Shown piece by piece: positions 37,922 to 47,213 of a stretch of DNA of 64,000 nt. The DNA comes from a virus. A program made the translations under genes and the position numbers. The stretch's first letter is position 1. Each line of letters starts with the position of its first letter. The stretch is from positions 21,441 to 85,440 of the IMG/VR virus record IMGVR_UViG_3300043446_000435. The stretch is one strand, 5' to 3'. The notes beneath the pieces are model-generated. The model had not been told where the DNA came from and ran no database searches. It was given only the letters and a program-made list of their open reading frames with translations.

Positions 37922-38352
37922 ATCGACGTGGTGTTCTTGGTATGCTTGGTCTTGGCGCAGCTGCTGGTCCTGCCGTTGCAAAAGAGGTGATCTATCAAAC
38001 ATCGTATCCATCACCAGGATTATCTACGCCTGCAATCCTATCAACTGCTGCAGATTCACCCATTCCGTGGGATCCAGTCGAAAGTCTTGCGCGAGCAAAA
38101 GCAGAATACGAAATGGTGACTAGTGATCCTTCTGCTTGGATTGCTGATTATATTGCTCGCGAATACGAAGATTATGTAAGCGGATATTCTTCTATTCGTT
38201 TAGATAGCATCGATCCAGATATTCGCAATATGAAGTCAATATCGGAATCAGCAAAGATTCGGATGTGGATCACTCGTAAGGCTCAACGTCGTTATGAAGC
38301 AAACAAAAATAGTCTGTTCATGCGTATTCAAGAATTGTTGAAGGAAGTCTGA
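37918..38352 (+). CDS. protein with twin-arginine-type signal
   Basis: 144 residues. NRRGVLGMLGLGAAAGPAVAKE at residues 2-23 looks like a Tat signal (Arg-Arg, weakly hydrophobic core, AVA cleavage site), although the consensus after RR is imperfect. The mature part is helical, charged, without Cys. Export to the periplasm is possible; a phage protein with a Tat signal is uncommon. Function unknown. Confidence 0.6.
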   Translation: MNRRGVLGMLGLGAAAGPAVAKEVIYQTSYPSPGLSTPAILSTAADSPIPWDPVESLARAKAEYEMVTSDPSAWIADYIAREYEDYVSGYSSIRLDSIDPDIRNMKSISESAKIRMWITRKAQRRYEANKNSLFMRIQELLKEV

Positions 38353-38888
38353 TGGGAAATATCGTAGGTAAGGTTTGGGGTGACACGAGCGTTCTTATTC
38401 AGAATCCGCTTGTTGAGCTTCATAGAATCAATACAAAAGCTGGCTACAAATGTTCGGAGCATAAGCATGCACACAAATGGAACGGATTCTACGTCATCTC
38501 AGGAACCATGGAAATCCATGTTCGAAAAGGTGATTACGATCTCACCGACGTTACTGTTCTCAGAGCAGGTGACTTTACCACTGTTCGTCCTGGCGAGTAT
38601 CATTGGTTCAGCAGCATCACAGATTGCGCTGCGCTAGAACTCTACTATCCAGAGACTTTGTCTGAAGATATCCAGCGCAAGAGCGTTGGTGGTCTTGATA
38701 CTAGTCCTATTTCTATTCATCAGCGGAAACATCAGTATTACGAAAAGTTGAAGGAAACAAAATCTCCTTGCGTTTCTATCTGTAAACTTGATGAAGTGAC
38801 AGGTAAGTGTGTCGGATGCGGTCGCACTATCGAAGAAATCCAGGATGCTGGTCTCCGCGATGTTCCATATGAAGGATATGATAAATGA
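38352..38888 (+). CDS. cupin domain fused to a DUF1289-like zinc motif
   Basis: 178 residues. Residues about 30-105 form a cupin: HKHAHKWNGFYVISGTMEIHV, then RPGEYHWF, give the His/Glu metal site. Residues about 133-165 read SPCVSICKLDEVTGKCVGCGRTIEEI, with four cysteines, as in DUF1289 proteins of proteobacteria. The DUF1289 part suggests gene fusion with host-derived material. The product may be a sugar isomerase-like enzyme or sensor. It overlaps its neighbours by 1-4 bp. Confidence 0.75.
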   Translation: MGNIVGKVWGDTSVLIQNPLVELHRINTKAGYKCSEHKHAHKWNGFYVISGTMEIHVRKGDYDLTDVTVLRAGDFTTVRPGEYHWFSSITDCAALELYYPETLSEDIQRKSVGGLDTSPISIHQRKHQYYEKLKETKSPCVSICKLDEVTGKCVGCGRTIEEIQDAGLRDVPYEGYDK

Positions 38889-39124
38889 CAGATACAGTCG
38901 TTGCTAGTATTATGAGCTCTAATACGTTCATTGCGTTGGTAGAGCAGCGTATCTCCGACAAAGGCATGAGCTATCTTGAAGCCATCACTGACGTCTGTGA
39001 AAAGACTGGGCTTGAGTTTGAGAACGTATCCAAGCTCATGACACCATCTATGCGAAAGCTGCTGCAAGCTGAAGCTATGTCACTCAATATGATTAAACGC
39101 ACTGGATCAAGATTGCCAATCTAA
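38885..39124 (+). CDS. 33: gp33-like late transcription co-activator
   Basis: 79 residues. The helical core FIALVEQRISDKGMSYLEAI, then DVCEKTGLEFENVSKLM, and the C-terminal LQAEAMSLNMIKRTGS match the T4-like late promoter accessory proteins (gp33) of marine phages. These link the late sigma to the sliding clamp. The presence of TATAAATA late promoters in the window supports this call. Confidence 0.7.
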   Translation: MTDTVVASIMSSNTFIALVEQRISDKGMSYLEAITDVCEKTGLEFENVSKLMTPSMRKLLQAEAMSLNMIKRTGSRLPI

Positions 39125-40404
39125 TGACTGCGAATCTTGAAGAATTTGGTGAATTGGTGAAGCAGAGTATGAACATGCCATACGGAAAAACAAACTACAC
39201 AGTTAGAGATCTTATGGACTGGATCAGATCTATCAATCTGACTGATGTTAAAATTGAACATGTGATGTGGGAAGATTGTTTCCTCATTGGAAATATGAAG
39301 AACGGCCAGACATATAAGATTTCGCGATTTCAACTTGAAGATTCTGCGACTCCGAGAATCGAATTCATCAAAGGTATTGCAGCTGTTCTTAATCTAACGC
39401 ATCAAGAAGTTGTTGAGATGATTCGAGTGAACGAAAGGGAAAAAATCATGGCCGATACTTGGAGTAAGGTCTTCGGTAAAGATTATCACACTGCAATCCT
39501 CGATGATGCGTCTGAGTCTGTTTCCGCTGGTCCTATTACAGGCGCAACATATATTGCTCCTGTTCCTGCTAACAGCTGGGTTACTATAGGTAACGGTGGA
39601 AGCGGTGGAGCAGGTGGAGCAGTAGGTGCTTTGAATAATTGGATGCACACTAACTATAATTTAGACGGAACTATCATGCACGATATGCCAGAACTTGAAG
39701 CTGAAGCAGAACAGCAACTTCAAAGAGATCTTATGAGGAATCGTTTGTTCAATAAGCAAGAACGAGAAGAGCTGGAAAAAGTCAAACAGAAAGTCCTTTG
39801 GCATTTCAAGCAGTTTCGTCTCAATGAAGAAATGTCTATCCCATTCAAGTTTAATAAACTGATTATCGCTGGTGGTTGTTTCGCTTCGTTTCTGAACGGC
39901 GAAGAGCCAAGAGACTTTGACGTATTCCTGCTCGAAGATGAGTATAATCGCAAACTCGCTAAGGGTGTTGCAGATAGTTATAAATCAGAAGATCCTATTC
40001 AGATTCCGATCTCAAAGGTTCCAGTCAATCCTCCAGGCGCAAATACGATTGCTGGTTATATCTCGCTGGGTCCGAAGAAAAACGATCGCGTGAGAGTTGG
40101 TAATTCTAACTACATGCAAAACGACAAGATCGAGCAGACTGTGTTCTTTCAAGATAGCAAGTTCCAATACATCACGACTCAGTATAAGACTCGTGAAGAA
40201 CTGATCGGTCACTTCGATTTCAAACATTGCTGCGTGTCGTATAGCTTTGCTACAGATAAGCTCTACATCACACGCGAAGTTTACGATCTCATCAAGTCTA
40301 AGAAACTCGTTCAGAACGGCGACAGAATCCCAGCTGGTTGGCGTTTCGATAAATTCCAAGAGCGCGGCTGGAAACACGAGCCTCTTGACGTAATGTTTCT
40401 CTGA
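39124..40404 (+). CDS. nucleotidyltransferase-fold protein
   Basis: 426 residues. The C-terminal half has KLIIAGGCFASFLNGEEPRDFDVFLLED, the Gly-Gly...Asp-x-Asp core of the polymerase-beta/CCA-adding nucleotidyltransferase superfamily. The N-terminal half is helical, with a Gly-rich linker GNGGSGGAGGAVGALN near residues 158-173. Similar NTase-like proteins occur in T4-like phages next to gene 59. Substrate unknown; tRNA 3' ends are one possibility given the tRNA load. Confidence 0.6.
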   Translation: MTANLEEFGELVKQSMNMPYGKTNYTVRDLMDWIRSINLTDVKIEHVMWEDCFLIGNMKNGQTYKISRFQLEDSATPRIEFIKGIAAVLNLTHQEVVEMIRVNEREKIMADTWSKVFGKDYHTAILDDASESVSAGPITGATYIAPVPANSWVTIGNGGSGGAGGAVGALNNWMHTNYNLDGTIMHDMPELEAEAEQQLQRDLMRNRLFNKQEREELEKVKQKVLWHFKQFRLNEEMSIPFKFNKLIIAGGCFASFLNGEEPRDFDVFLLEDEYNRKLAKGVADSYKSEDPIQIPISKVPVNPPGANTIAGYISLGPKKNDRVRVGNSNYMQNDKIEQTVFFQDSKFQYITTQYKTREELIGHFDFKHCCVSYSFATDKLYITREVYDLIKSKKLVQNGDRIPAGWRFDKFQERGWKHEPLDVMFL

Positions 40405-41000
40405 TGGAAGGGATGAAAGCATACAGTCGCTATCAAGCACTCAAGCTGCACTTTACTAGCGACTATGACTTTGTAAAGTATTCTGGTAAGATCCGCAAGA
40501 TCAGTGAAGAATCGTTCCTGAAGCGCAAAGATCAGTATCTCTTTCGCAAACTGGAACGTAAGTATGACGACGAAGGACTCACAGATTTCTTTGTCGCCAA
40601 CTTTGTCTCCAACGCAGGAGTTCGTTGGGTTGGAGAAATGAATGGTCCTGAGTCTGAGAAGATATATCTTAACTGGCAGAAACGTATGGAAGCTTTTTCA
40701 TACTATCTGAAGCAAGACTTGGAAACCATTCTGGATGAATGCAATAACAGCGTAAGCCGTATTCTACTGGTTGAATCAACACATCCAGTTCTATTGAAGA
40801 TGTATATGGCGGGAAAGATTGCAGCTGAAACTGTTATCGCGTTCGACATAGCCTTTGACGTTCTTGACAAATGGAACAACGAGATTACTGACACGATCGT
40901 ATGGCCAGAGCTATACCTTCAACTCAGTAAGTATCGACCATTCGTTAGAGTCGATAAGTCTGTGATAAAAAAAGTGATGCGTGAAGTGTTTTCGTCTTGA
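40404..41000 (+). CDS. 59: gp59-like DNA helicase loader
   Basis: 198 residues. The beginning MKAYSRYQALKLHFTSDYDFVKYSGK is typical of gp59 proteins of T4-like phages, which bind forked DNA and gp32 and load the gp41 helicase. It directly precedes gene 32, the usual arrangement. It is slightly shorter than T4 gp59 (217). Confidence 0.85.
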   Translation: MEGMKAYSRYQALKLHFTSDYDFVKYSGKIRKISEESFLKRKDQYLFRKLERKYDDEGLTDFFVANFVSNAGVRWVGEMNGPESEKIYLNWQKRMEAFSYYLKQDLETILDECNNSVSRILLVESTHPVLLKMYMAGKIAAETVIAFDIAFDVLDKWNNEITDTIVWPELYLQLSKYRPFVRVDKSVIKKVMREVFSS

Positions 41001-41026
41001 CGACACGCTATATAATACTATATCAT
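40997..41026 (+). promoter_or_regulatory. possible promoter for gene 32
   Basis: TTGACG 40997-41002, 18-bp spacer, TATCAT 41021-41026. The -35 overlaps the stop of gene 59. Weaker than the other promoters but at the right place for the abundant gp32. Confidence 0.5.
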
Positions 41027-41074
41027 GATTAAGTGGATAAGACGTTATACAACACATACAACGGAGACATACAT

Positions 41075-41980
41075 ATGAACGAATCTTTTTCTGCCCTCAA
41101 GCGTCAGCGCAATTCTTCGCTGGAGCGTCTCACCAAAGAAATCAATAAGCTCGCCAACAAGGAACAAGGTTCCAAGGAGGACGATCGTTATTGGCAGCCT
41201 GAAGTTGATAAGGCTGGTAATGGTTACGCTATCATTCGCTTCCTTCCTGCTCCACAGAATGAAGAACTTCCTTGGGTCCGTATCTGGAATCATGGTTTCC
41301 AGGGTCCCGGTGGCTGGTACATTGAGAACTCACTGACGACTCTCAATCAGCCTGATCCTGTTGCTGAAATGAATTCCAAGCTCTGGAATTCTGGCAACGA
41401 CAAGGATAAGGAAATTGCTCGTGCGCGCAAGCGCCGTCTGAGCTACATCGCAAACATCTACGTTGTCAAGGATCCTGCTCATCCTGAGAACGAAGGTAAG
41501 GTATTCCTCTACAAGTTCGGTAAGAAGATCTTTGATAAGATCAACGAAAAGATGAATCCTGAGTTTGACGATGAAAAGCCACTCAATCCTTTTGATCTGT
41601 GGGCTGGTGCTAACTTCAAGCTGAAGATCCGTAAAGTCGAAGGCTATCGCAATTACGATAAGTCTGAGTTCGAAGAGCCGGCTCCGCTGCTCGACGATGA
41701 TGATGACATGGAAGCAGTTTGGAAGTCACAGCATTCTTTGGCAGAACTGGTATCTGCTGATAAGTTCAAGAGCTATGATGAACTGAAGCGTCGTTTGGAA
41801 AAGGTTCTGTCCGAACCAAACGCTCGTAAGTCTGAGGATGACGAAGTCCCTTTTGAGCGTTCAGCTCCGCGTCCGTCTGCGGCTGCTGCTGTTGGTAAGA
41901 CGGCTGCTCCTAAGAAACTCAAGACTGACGATGATGATGACTTGGAGTTCTTCAACAAGCTCGCTGAGGATGACGAATAA
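41075..41980 (+). CDS. 32: gp32-like single-stranded DNA-binding protein lacking the zinc cysteines
   Basis: 301 residues, the same length as T4 gp32. The N-terminal SALKRQRNSSLERLTKEINKL gives the cooperativity (LAST-like) motif, RYWQPEVDKAGNGYAIIRFLPAP the start of the OB core, and the C-terminal 50 residues are very acidic (KTDDDDDLEFFNKLAEDDE) for partner binding. T4 gp32 has a His-Cys3 zinc site; this protein has no cysteine at all. CGGAG precedes the ATG. A strong terminator follows. Confidence 0.92.
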   Translation: MNESFSALKRQRNSSLERLTKEINKLANKEQGSKEDDRYWQPEVDKAGNGYAIIRFLPAPQNEELPWVRIWNHGFQGPGGWYIENSLTTLNQPDPVAEMNSKLWNSGNDKDKEIARARKRRLSYIANIYVVKDPAHPENEGKVFLYKFGKKIFDKINEKMNPEFDDEKPLNPFDLWAGANFKLKIRKVEGYRNYDKSEFEEPAPLLDDDDDMEAVWKSQHSLAELVSADKFKSYDELKRRLEKVLSEPNARKSEDDEVPFERSAPRPSAAAAVGKTAAPKKLKTDDDDDLEFFNKLAEDDE

Positions 41981-42015
41981 TCACAGGGCTTATTCCTTTC
42001 ACCTGTGATTGAACT

Positions 42016-42041
42016 GGGAGAGCTTCGGCTCTCCCTTTTTT
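42016..42041 (+). terminator. rho-independent terminator of gene 32
   Basis: GGGAGAGC-TTCG-GCTCTCCC followed by six T: a perfect 8-bp stem with a UUCG tetraloop. Another perfect 7-bp pair (TCACAGG 41981-41987 with CCTGTGA 42002-42008) precedes it. It separates the convergent gene 32 and the minus-strand virion operon. Confidence 0.95.
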
Positions 42042-44016
42042 ATTGATACTCCATCGTTTGCTTCGCAAGATACTCTTTAATCTTATCGTTCTGCGCATTC
42101 ATTGGTAAGTTTTGTCCAGACATCACACTCGTTTCACCAGGAGTTGAACTACCAATATTCTGTGTTGAAGAGTTACTCATAACGATAGGACCTGCGTCTC
42201 CTGCAGAAGCTTCTGGTGTAGGAGGTGGAGCGGGAGGAGTAGATGGAGCTGGAGGTGCAGCTTCTGGTGTTCCTGTTCCTGATGGCGATCCAGTCATTCC
42301 TTCTGCAGAGCCAGCTGTTGCAGTCGCTGCCGGTGCTGATGGCATAGTCGTGGCTGCAGGAGTTCCTGTCGATTCCCCTCCGCCAGTTGGCGCAGCAGCA
42401 GTAGGAGCTGGCGCAGGAGCAGCAGTAGGCGTACCAGCAGCCGATTCTCCTCCTCCTGTTCCTGCTCCTCCTCCGCTAGGAGCTTTCTCAGGAGTACCGG
42501 CACCCTCAGTACCACCAGAAGGCGCAACTGGAGCTTGTTGCTGCTGTTTCTGCTCGGGTCCACCAGCACCTTCAGTTCCACCACCGGCTGGAGCAGCAGG
42601 CGGAGTAGTTGCAGAGGCTCCTGCATTCTCTGTGATTTGTTTGCCACCACTCTGCACATCTGCGCGCAGTTTTCGTGCCATATTGACTTTTTCTTTTTCG
42701 TCGTCGGTCAAATCATTATAGACATCAATCGTTTTACCATCAGATGTAATAGAAGTAGGAACACCGCCTTCAAGTTGTGCTGTTACGTTTGCTGGATTCA
42801 ATCCGTTCTTAGCAGCAAGACCAGCAATTCTTTTATGTTTTGCTTCTGTTTCGTCAAGTCGATCATCAGCAGCTGCTCCAGCTGTTGGAGCTCCCTGACT
42901 TTCTTTTTGTCCTTCTTGCCATGCAGTCAGTGCTAACTTACCATGGAGAGGATCTGCTGCAATGTTATCAGGAAGTGGGATTCCTTTCTTACCCATTTCC
43001 TTATACATTTCTGCTTTCTTAGCTATCTCAGGATCAATATTGTTTGCTGCTGTAGGTGCTCCTTGTTGGGCAGGAGCTTTTCCTGTCATAGTAGGATTGC
43101 TTGCTGGATCCCTAAGAACCTGTTCTGTGTTATCCCACCAGCGTCCATCCTTGAGAGTAATGATATTACCCTTGATGCTTGCGATAACATTCTTAGCTTC
43201 TGAAGGCATCTTAATGATACCTTCGCGCATGAGGAAATCTGGAGGTGATAATTTCTGACGACTAATATCAGCACCAGCATTAGGTGCATTCGCGTCTGCT
43301 TCTGGTCCTTGAATTACTTCTGCTCGTTTAGCGCCAGATGCAATAGTGCGATCAAAGTTTTCGGCACCAAGCGGATCAGCTTCTTGTGCTTGCTTTCTTT
43401 GATAAGCTAATGCGATAAGAGTTCCTGCAACAGCTGTAACAGGAAGCGCTGCGCTACCCGCAAACGCACGAGCACCTTGCATAACCTTTGGACCATATTT
43501 CTTAGCTAGATCAAACGCATCTTTTGCTGTTTCAGCAAGACTAGCCAAGTCTAACATAGAATCTAAGAATGATTTCTTTTCTTCTGGAGGCGGAGGCGTA
43601 TCTGTTGTAGCAGCACCCTTTTCGCTTTCCTTAACTAGATTCCCAATAGTCGTGGGTTTGTCAGACGCAGGAACAGGTGTAAGCATAATAGAACGTAAGA
43701 AATCCATTCTACTTTGATTAAGTTGTTCGTTCACATCACGGAAACGTCTTGTAATATCACGATTCAGATCGCGCGTATTCTTAATCAAGTTTTCAAATGA
43801 TTTCATAATGTTCTTAGAAAGATCGCGCAGTTTGTTTAGCTCTTTACCGATAATATCAATAGAGCCGATCATAGATCTGAATATGTCTTTGTTCAGGAAG
43901 TCTGACGATACTTGTTCGACATTATCGTTAGCATTAGCAGGCGATTTACCAAAGAACGCACTTACACTTGGGCGTTCAAAAGACTGTCCACCAGTAACGA
44001 GTTTAGAAATAGTCAT
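42040..44016 (-). CDS. virion-associated protein with long Pro/Ala/Gly/Thr-rich tail
   Basis: 658 residues. Residues about 40-120 are a coiled coil (KELNKLRDLSKNIMKSFENL and on). A hydrophobic segment near 185-205 could enter a membrane. The C-terminal 200 residues are low-complexity Ala/Pro/Gly/Thr/Glu with short repeats such as GGGTEGAG. Transcribed last in the baseplate/lysin operon; its ATG overlaps the previous stop. Composition suits a tape-measure-like or extended tail protein. No enzymatic motif is seen. Confidence 0.65.
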   Translation of the reverse strand: MTISKLVTGGQSFERPSVSAFFGKSPANANDNVEQVSSDFLNKDIFRSMIGSIDIIGKELNKLRDLSKNIMKSFENLIKNTRDLNRDITRRFRDVNEQLNQSRMDFLRSIMLTPVPASDKPTTIGNLVKESEKGAATTDTPPPPEEKKSFLDSMLDLASLAETAKDAFDLAKKYGPKVMQGARAFAGSAALPVTAVAGTLIALAYQRKQAQEADPLGAENFDRTIASGAKRAEVIQGPEADANAPNAGADISRQKLSPPDFLMREGIIKMPSEAKNVIASIKGNIITLKDGRWWDNTEQVLRDPASNPTMTGKAPAQQGAPTAANNIDPEIAKKAEMYKEMGKKGIPLPDNIAADPLHGKLALTAWQEGQKESQGAPTAGAAADDRLDETEAKHKRIAGLAAKNGLNPANVTAQLEGGVPTSITSDGKTIDVYNDLTDDEKEKVNMARKLRADVQSGGKQITENAGASATTPPAAPAGGGTEGAGGPEQKQQQQAPVAPSGGTEGAGTPEKAPSGGGAGTGGGESAAGTPTAAPAPAPTAAAPTGGGESTGTPAATTMPSAPAATATAGSAEGMTGSPSGTGTPEAAPPAPSTPPAPPPTPEASAGDAGPIVMSNSSTQNIGSSTPGETSVMSGQNLPMNAQNDKIKEYLAKQTMEYQ

Positions 44017-47000
44017 TAGAATAACCTCAGAGCTTTACCTAGCGCAGCACCAGCTACCATCGCTAGAGGATTAAATCCACCTGGACGGCATTCACAACCG
44101 CTCGGTATGCTGCTTCCTGTTCTTACGAATCGTGTATTGTTAACTGTTTGAGTATTATTTACTATCACTTGCTGAACGCCAGTCGGAGCAGTTCCTTGCT
44201 GAATTGCGCGCTCAGCTGATGCGTTAGCAAGCGCCGCTCCTGCTACTGTTGTTGGAGCTGTGGGAGCATTTGCAACTGCTGTTCCAGGAGCCGGCTCTCC
44301 ACCCGCAGGAGGAGTATAACTGCTTCCTCCAGCCAACTGAATATGTGGTGGATCGCTTGCTCCGAATGGATACGTGATACCATACTTAGCTAGAATGCCT
44401 TGGAAATCTGATCCTACGCCTGGACTAATATCAATCGCTTGTCCGCGACCATGAGCAGATCCGCGTCCAGATCCTGGAACTGTGTATGTTTGTCCCTTAT
44501 AGGTGATCGTAGTTGTTTTCTCAGGAGCAGCAGGAATATGAATTCCAGGCTCTTTAAGAATACGCCCGCGAACCCATAGTTGTGCTTGATATTCGTCACC
44601 GCGATATGCTGAGTTGATACGAACAGGTTTACCATACTCTTTAGCTGCTGCAAATAATCCTTGCAATAGCTTTGGATCAACCTTTGATATGTCAACTTTT
44701 CCAGACTCGAATGTTACGTTCGCTGGCTTTTCTCCGGTCATTTGTGCAGTAGCTGCTTGATTAGCTGCGCCAGCTGCGCTTACTGCTGTTGGAGCTTCTG
44801 CTTTCGTTGGTGTGCCTGCGGCAGCTGCTTCATTAGCAGCTCCAGCTGCTGCAACTGCTGTCGTAGGAGCTCCCGTAGGTCCGTTCTGTCGTGTAACTCT
44901 ACCAGTTCTAAATCCCTCAACCTTTTCCATAGCGTTCAACATAGCAACTCTTTGCTGTGCGTTCAACTGTGATAAAGGCGTAGATGCAGGAACTCCTACA
45001 GCATTTGCTACTGTGTTGACATAGTTCTGTGAGTTATTTTCATTTGGTGGAGCATAGCGATAAATGGCTTGCTGAATATTCATTCCAGCATAACCTCTTC
45101 CCTCAAACAACAGTGCTTCTTTTGCTTTACGTCCAGCATCATACGATGGGAAAATAGCAAAGCGTCCGTCACTTCCCAGAGCACCAAATCTCTTAGCGAA
45201 GTCGCCGTATTGAATATTTCCTGGATTATTATTACGCCAGTTGCGTGCGCCGTCTCGACGTTCTGTCGATCCGTCCGCAAGCTGCACGACATTATATCCA
45301 GCGCCAGCTTCTACCACTTTAACAACTTCGCCTGGAGCTGCGCCAGCTCCTGCCGTTCCTACGTCTGGAGTTGTTTTTTGTGGTGTCCCCGCTGCAATAG
45401 CTCCACCAGCACCAAAGCCTCCTCCTGATGGAGCTGCTTGCGGAGTACCTGCTGCAATAGCTCCTGGAGCACCAAATCCTTCTGTAGGAGCGCCTGGAGC
45501 ACCTGGGAGTGGAGTAGCTCCAGATCTATCTACTGCTACAGATCCACCTTCTCCCTTAGCCATTGAGAAGTGCATTGTGTCTTTTGACGAGCGCCAGTTG
45601 CCGCCCCATCCAAGACCATACTTAGCAGCCATTGCTCCCACATTCGACGGCATATCCGTGACTGTGCGTCCGTCAAATAAATGCGGATTCTGTGATGGAT
45701 TAATATCAATCGCTACACCAAGTGAGTGATAACTCTTTGTTCCCGTTCCTGCGATATTACGATTAGCATATCCACCGATGCTTTTAATCTTATATCCGCT
45801 GTTCTCGAGCTCGTTAACAAATCCTTGGAAATTAGCAGCATAAGGAGCAGCTACGTCAAATGCTTTTCCACCAGGAGTTTTGAGCGTAGTCATCCCTGGA
45901 GTCTTGCTTGGCGTTCCTGCTCCACCTTGTTGCTGTTGCTGCTGCGCTGGAGGAGCTCCTGCTGGAGGAGGAGCAGATGGTTGTTGTTGGAATAGACTGC
46001 CGCCAGCGGCACCCGTTGGTCCTGTACCTGTATCGGGAGCAGTGCCTTGAGTTGAGCGCTTCGTACCGTCATCTAGATTTTCAGTTTGTGGTGTAGGGAT
46101 ATTCTGTTTATTGTCGCCGGCAAATAACTTATACGCACCATATGCAGCTGCTGCGCCGCCAACGGCTCCAACACCAATTCCAGCGGCAACCATTCCAATA
46201 TTTCTTTGTGTTCTTATCTGTCCGATACGCTCAGCACGTTCCTGAACTTTTTGTCCTTGTGCGACTTTCTGTTCATCAGACATCGCAGCAACACGCTGCT
46301 GATAACGTGATGATGTTCTTGGTTTTTTAGCTGGAGCTACTCGTTTCGTAGTAGGAGCAGAACGGGTTACTTTTCCTTTCTTACTCCCAGCAGATTTCTT
46401 AGGAAGAGTTGGTCCTTTCTTTTCGCCACTCGATTTCGTAGGAGCTTTGATGCCAGTCAGCATCTCCATAATCTTTTCTTGAAACTCGTCGTTCTGTTTT
46501 GTTAACGAGTCAAGCAGCATATTATTTTGCGTGGCGAAATTATCTAATACGTTCTGAAACTCAGTAAATGCTACAGGAACACGATTCATCATTGCATTAT
46601 TCGTAGCAATCGTATTCTCTGTGACTTTACCCAGACGTTCGATACGAGTATTGACTTCGCGCTGCTGTTTTTCCGTAATAGCCTTTTCAGTCTTAGCTAG
46701 ATTTGGCTTTATCTTTGTCAGATGTCCTTTGATCGCATCAGCTGTTTCGTTTTTCTGTAACAGCATCTTAGCTATGCGTTCGGGAGCTGGCTGACCATTT
46801 TCGTCAACGATAGCTCCCTCTGGATTGTAATAATACTTGGAATTGCCGATCTTAGCGGCTACGCTCTTAAGACCCTTGCGGCGTTTACGAGTTTTGATTG
46901 GCTTGACTTCAGGAGGATCAGCAGGAGTAGGAGGCTGTTGCGCTAGAGCGTCGGCTGCCGCTTTCTTAGCTTTGTCGCTACCCTTTTCCATAATGATACG

Positions 47001-47030
47001 AAGGATTTCTTCGTCATCTCTATCTGCCAT
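44016..47030 (-). CDS. multi-domain virion lysin with three peptidoglycan-degrading domains
   Basis: 1004 residues. Residues 1-200 are charged and coiled-coil, 278-300 a Gly/Ala transmembrane-like helix, and linkers are Ala/Pro/Gly/Gln-rich. Residues 390-490 form an M15 (VanY/D-Ala-D-Ala carboxypeptidase-like) domain with H435, D442 and H487. Residues 590-710 (NNNPGNIQYG and AIFPSYDAGRKA) resemble phage tail lysozyme-like domains. Residues 770-900 are a second M15-like domain with H860, D867 and H896. It would digest the cell wall during DNA injection. C-terminal GCECRPGG precedes a hydrophobic end. Confidence 0.8.
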   Translation of the reverse strand: MADRDDEEILRIIMEKGSDKAKKAAADALAQQPPTPADPPEVKPIKTRKRRKGLKSVAAKIGNSKYYYNPEGAIVDENGQPAPERIAKMLLQKNETADAIKGHLTKIKPNLAKTEKAITEKQQREVNTRIERLGKVTENTIATNNAMMNRVPVAFTEFQNVLDNFATQNNMLLDSLTKQNDEFQEKIMEMLTGIKAPTKSSGEKKGPTLPKKSAGSKKGKVTRSAPTTKRVAPAKKPRTSSRYQQRVAAMSDEQKVAQGQKVQERAERIGQIRTQRNIGMVAAGIGVGAVGGAAAAYGAYKLFAGDNKQNIPTPQTENLDDGTKRSTQGTAPDTGTGPTGAAGGSLFQQQPSAPPPAGAPPAQQQQQQGGAGTPSKTPGMTTLKTPGGKAFDVAAPYAANFQGFVNELENSGYKIKSIGGYANRNIAGTGTKSYHSLGVAIDINPSQNPHLFDGRTVTDMPSNVGAMAAKYGLGWGGNWRSSKDTMHFSMAKGEGGSVAVDRSGATPLPGAPGAPTEGFGAPGAIAAGTPQAAPSGGGFGAGGAIAAGTPQKTTPDVGTAGAGAAPGEVVKVVEAGAGYNVVQLADGSTERRDGARNWRNNNPGNIQYGDFAKRFGALGSDGRFAIFPSYDAGRKAKEALLFEGRGYAGMNIQQAIYRYAPPNENNSQNYVNTVANAVGVPASTPLSQLNAQQRVAMLNAMEKVEGFRTGRVTRQNGPTGAPTTAVAAAGAANEAAAAGTPTKAEAPTAVSAAGAANQAATAQMTGEKPANVTFESGKVDISKVDPKLLQGLFAAAKEYGKPVRINSAYRGDEYQAQLWVRGRILKEPGIHIPAAPEKTTTITYKGQTYTVPGSGRGSAHGRGQAIDISPGVGSDFQGILAKYGITYPFGASDPPHIQLAGGSSYTPPAGGEPAPGTAVANAPTAPTTVAGAALANASAERAIQQGTAPTGVQQVIVNNTQTVNNTRFVRTGSSIPSGCECRPGGFNPLAMVAGAALGKALRLF

Positions 47031-47213
47031 TTACCGCCTGCGTTTTTCTTGTTCTTCCTTTAGCTTCTCAAGGTGCTCGATGAGCATTTTAACATAGATA
47101 TCCCTCTCCCACGGAATCATACCATCTATGTCACTCAGCGCATATTTGTGGTGCTGCATTAACGAAAAGTTGGTTTGGTAATAATTCGCCAACGTATTAT
47201 GAGAGAGGATCAT
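47031..47213 (-). CDS. small baseplate-hub assembly protein, probable frameshift partner
   Basis: 60 residues from ATG 47213 (MILSHNTLANYYQTNFSLMQ), charged helical end EHLEKLKEEQEKRRR. Its position behind a gp26-type gene is where T4-like phages carry a short hub assembly protein. The start overlaps the gp26 stop (TAATG). The frame is open well into the upstream gene and lies in the -1 frame at a T8 run, so a fused gp26-ORF product could be made. Confidence 0.65.
   Translation of the reverse strand: MILSHNTLANYYQTNFSLMQHHKYALSDIDGMIPWERDIYVKMLIEHLEKLKEEQEKRRR

Noticed and set aside
42294-46330. Many plus- and minus-frame ORFs opposite the two large virion genes
   Set aside because: Low-complexity shadows of Ala/Pro/Gly/Gln-rich coding sequence; no independent start sites.
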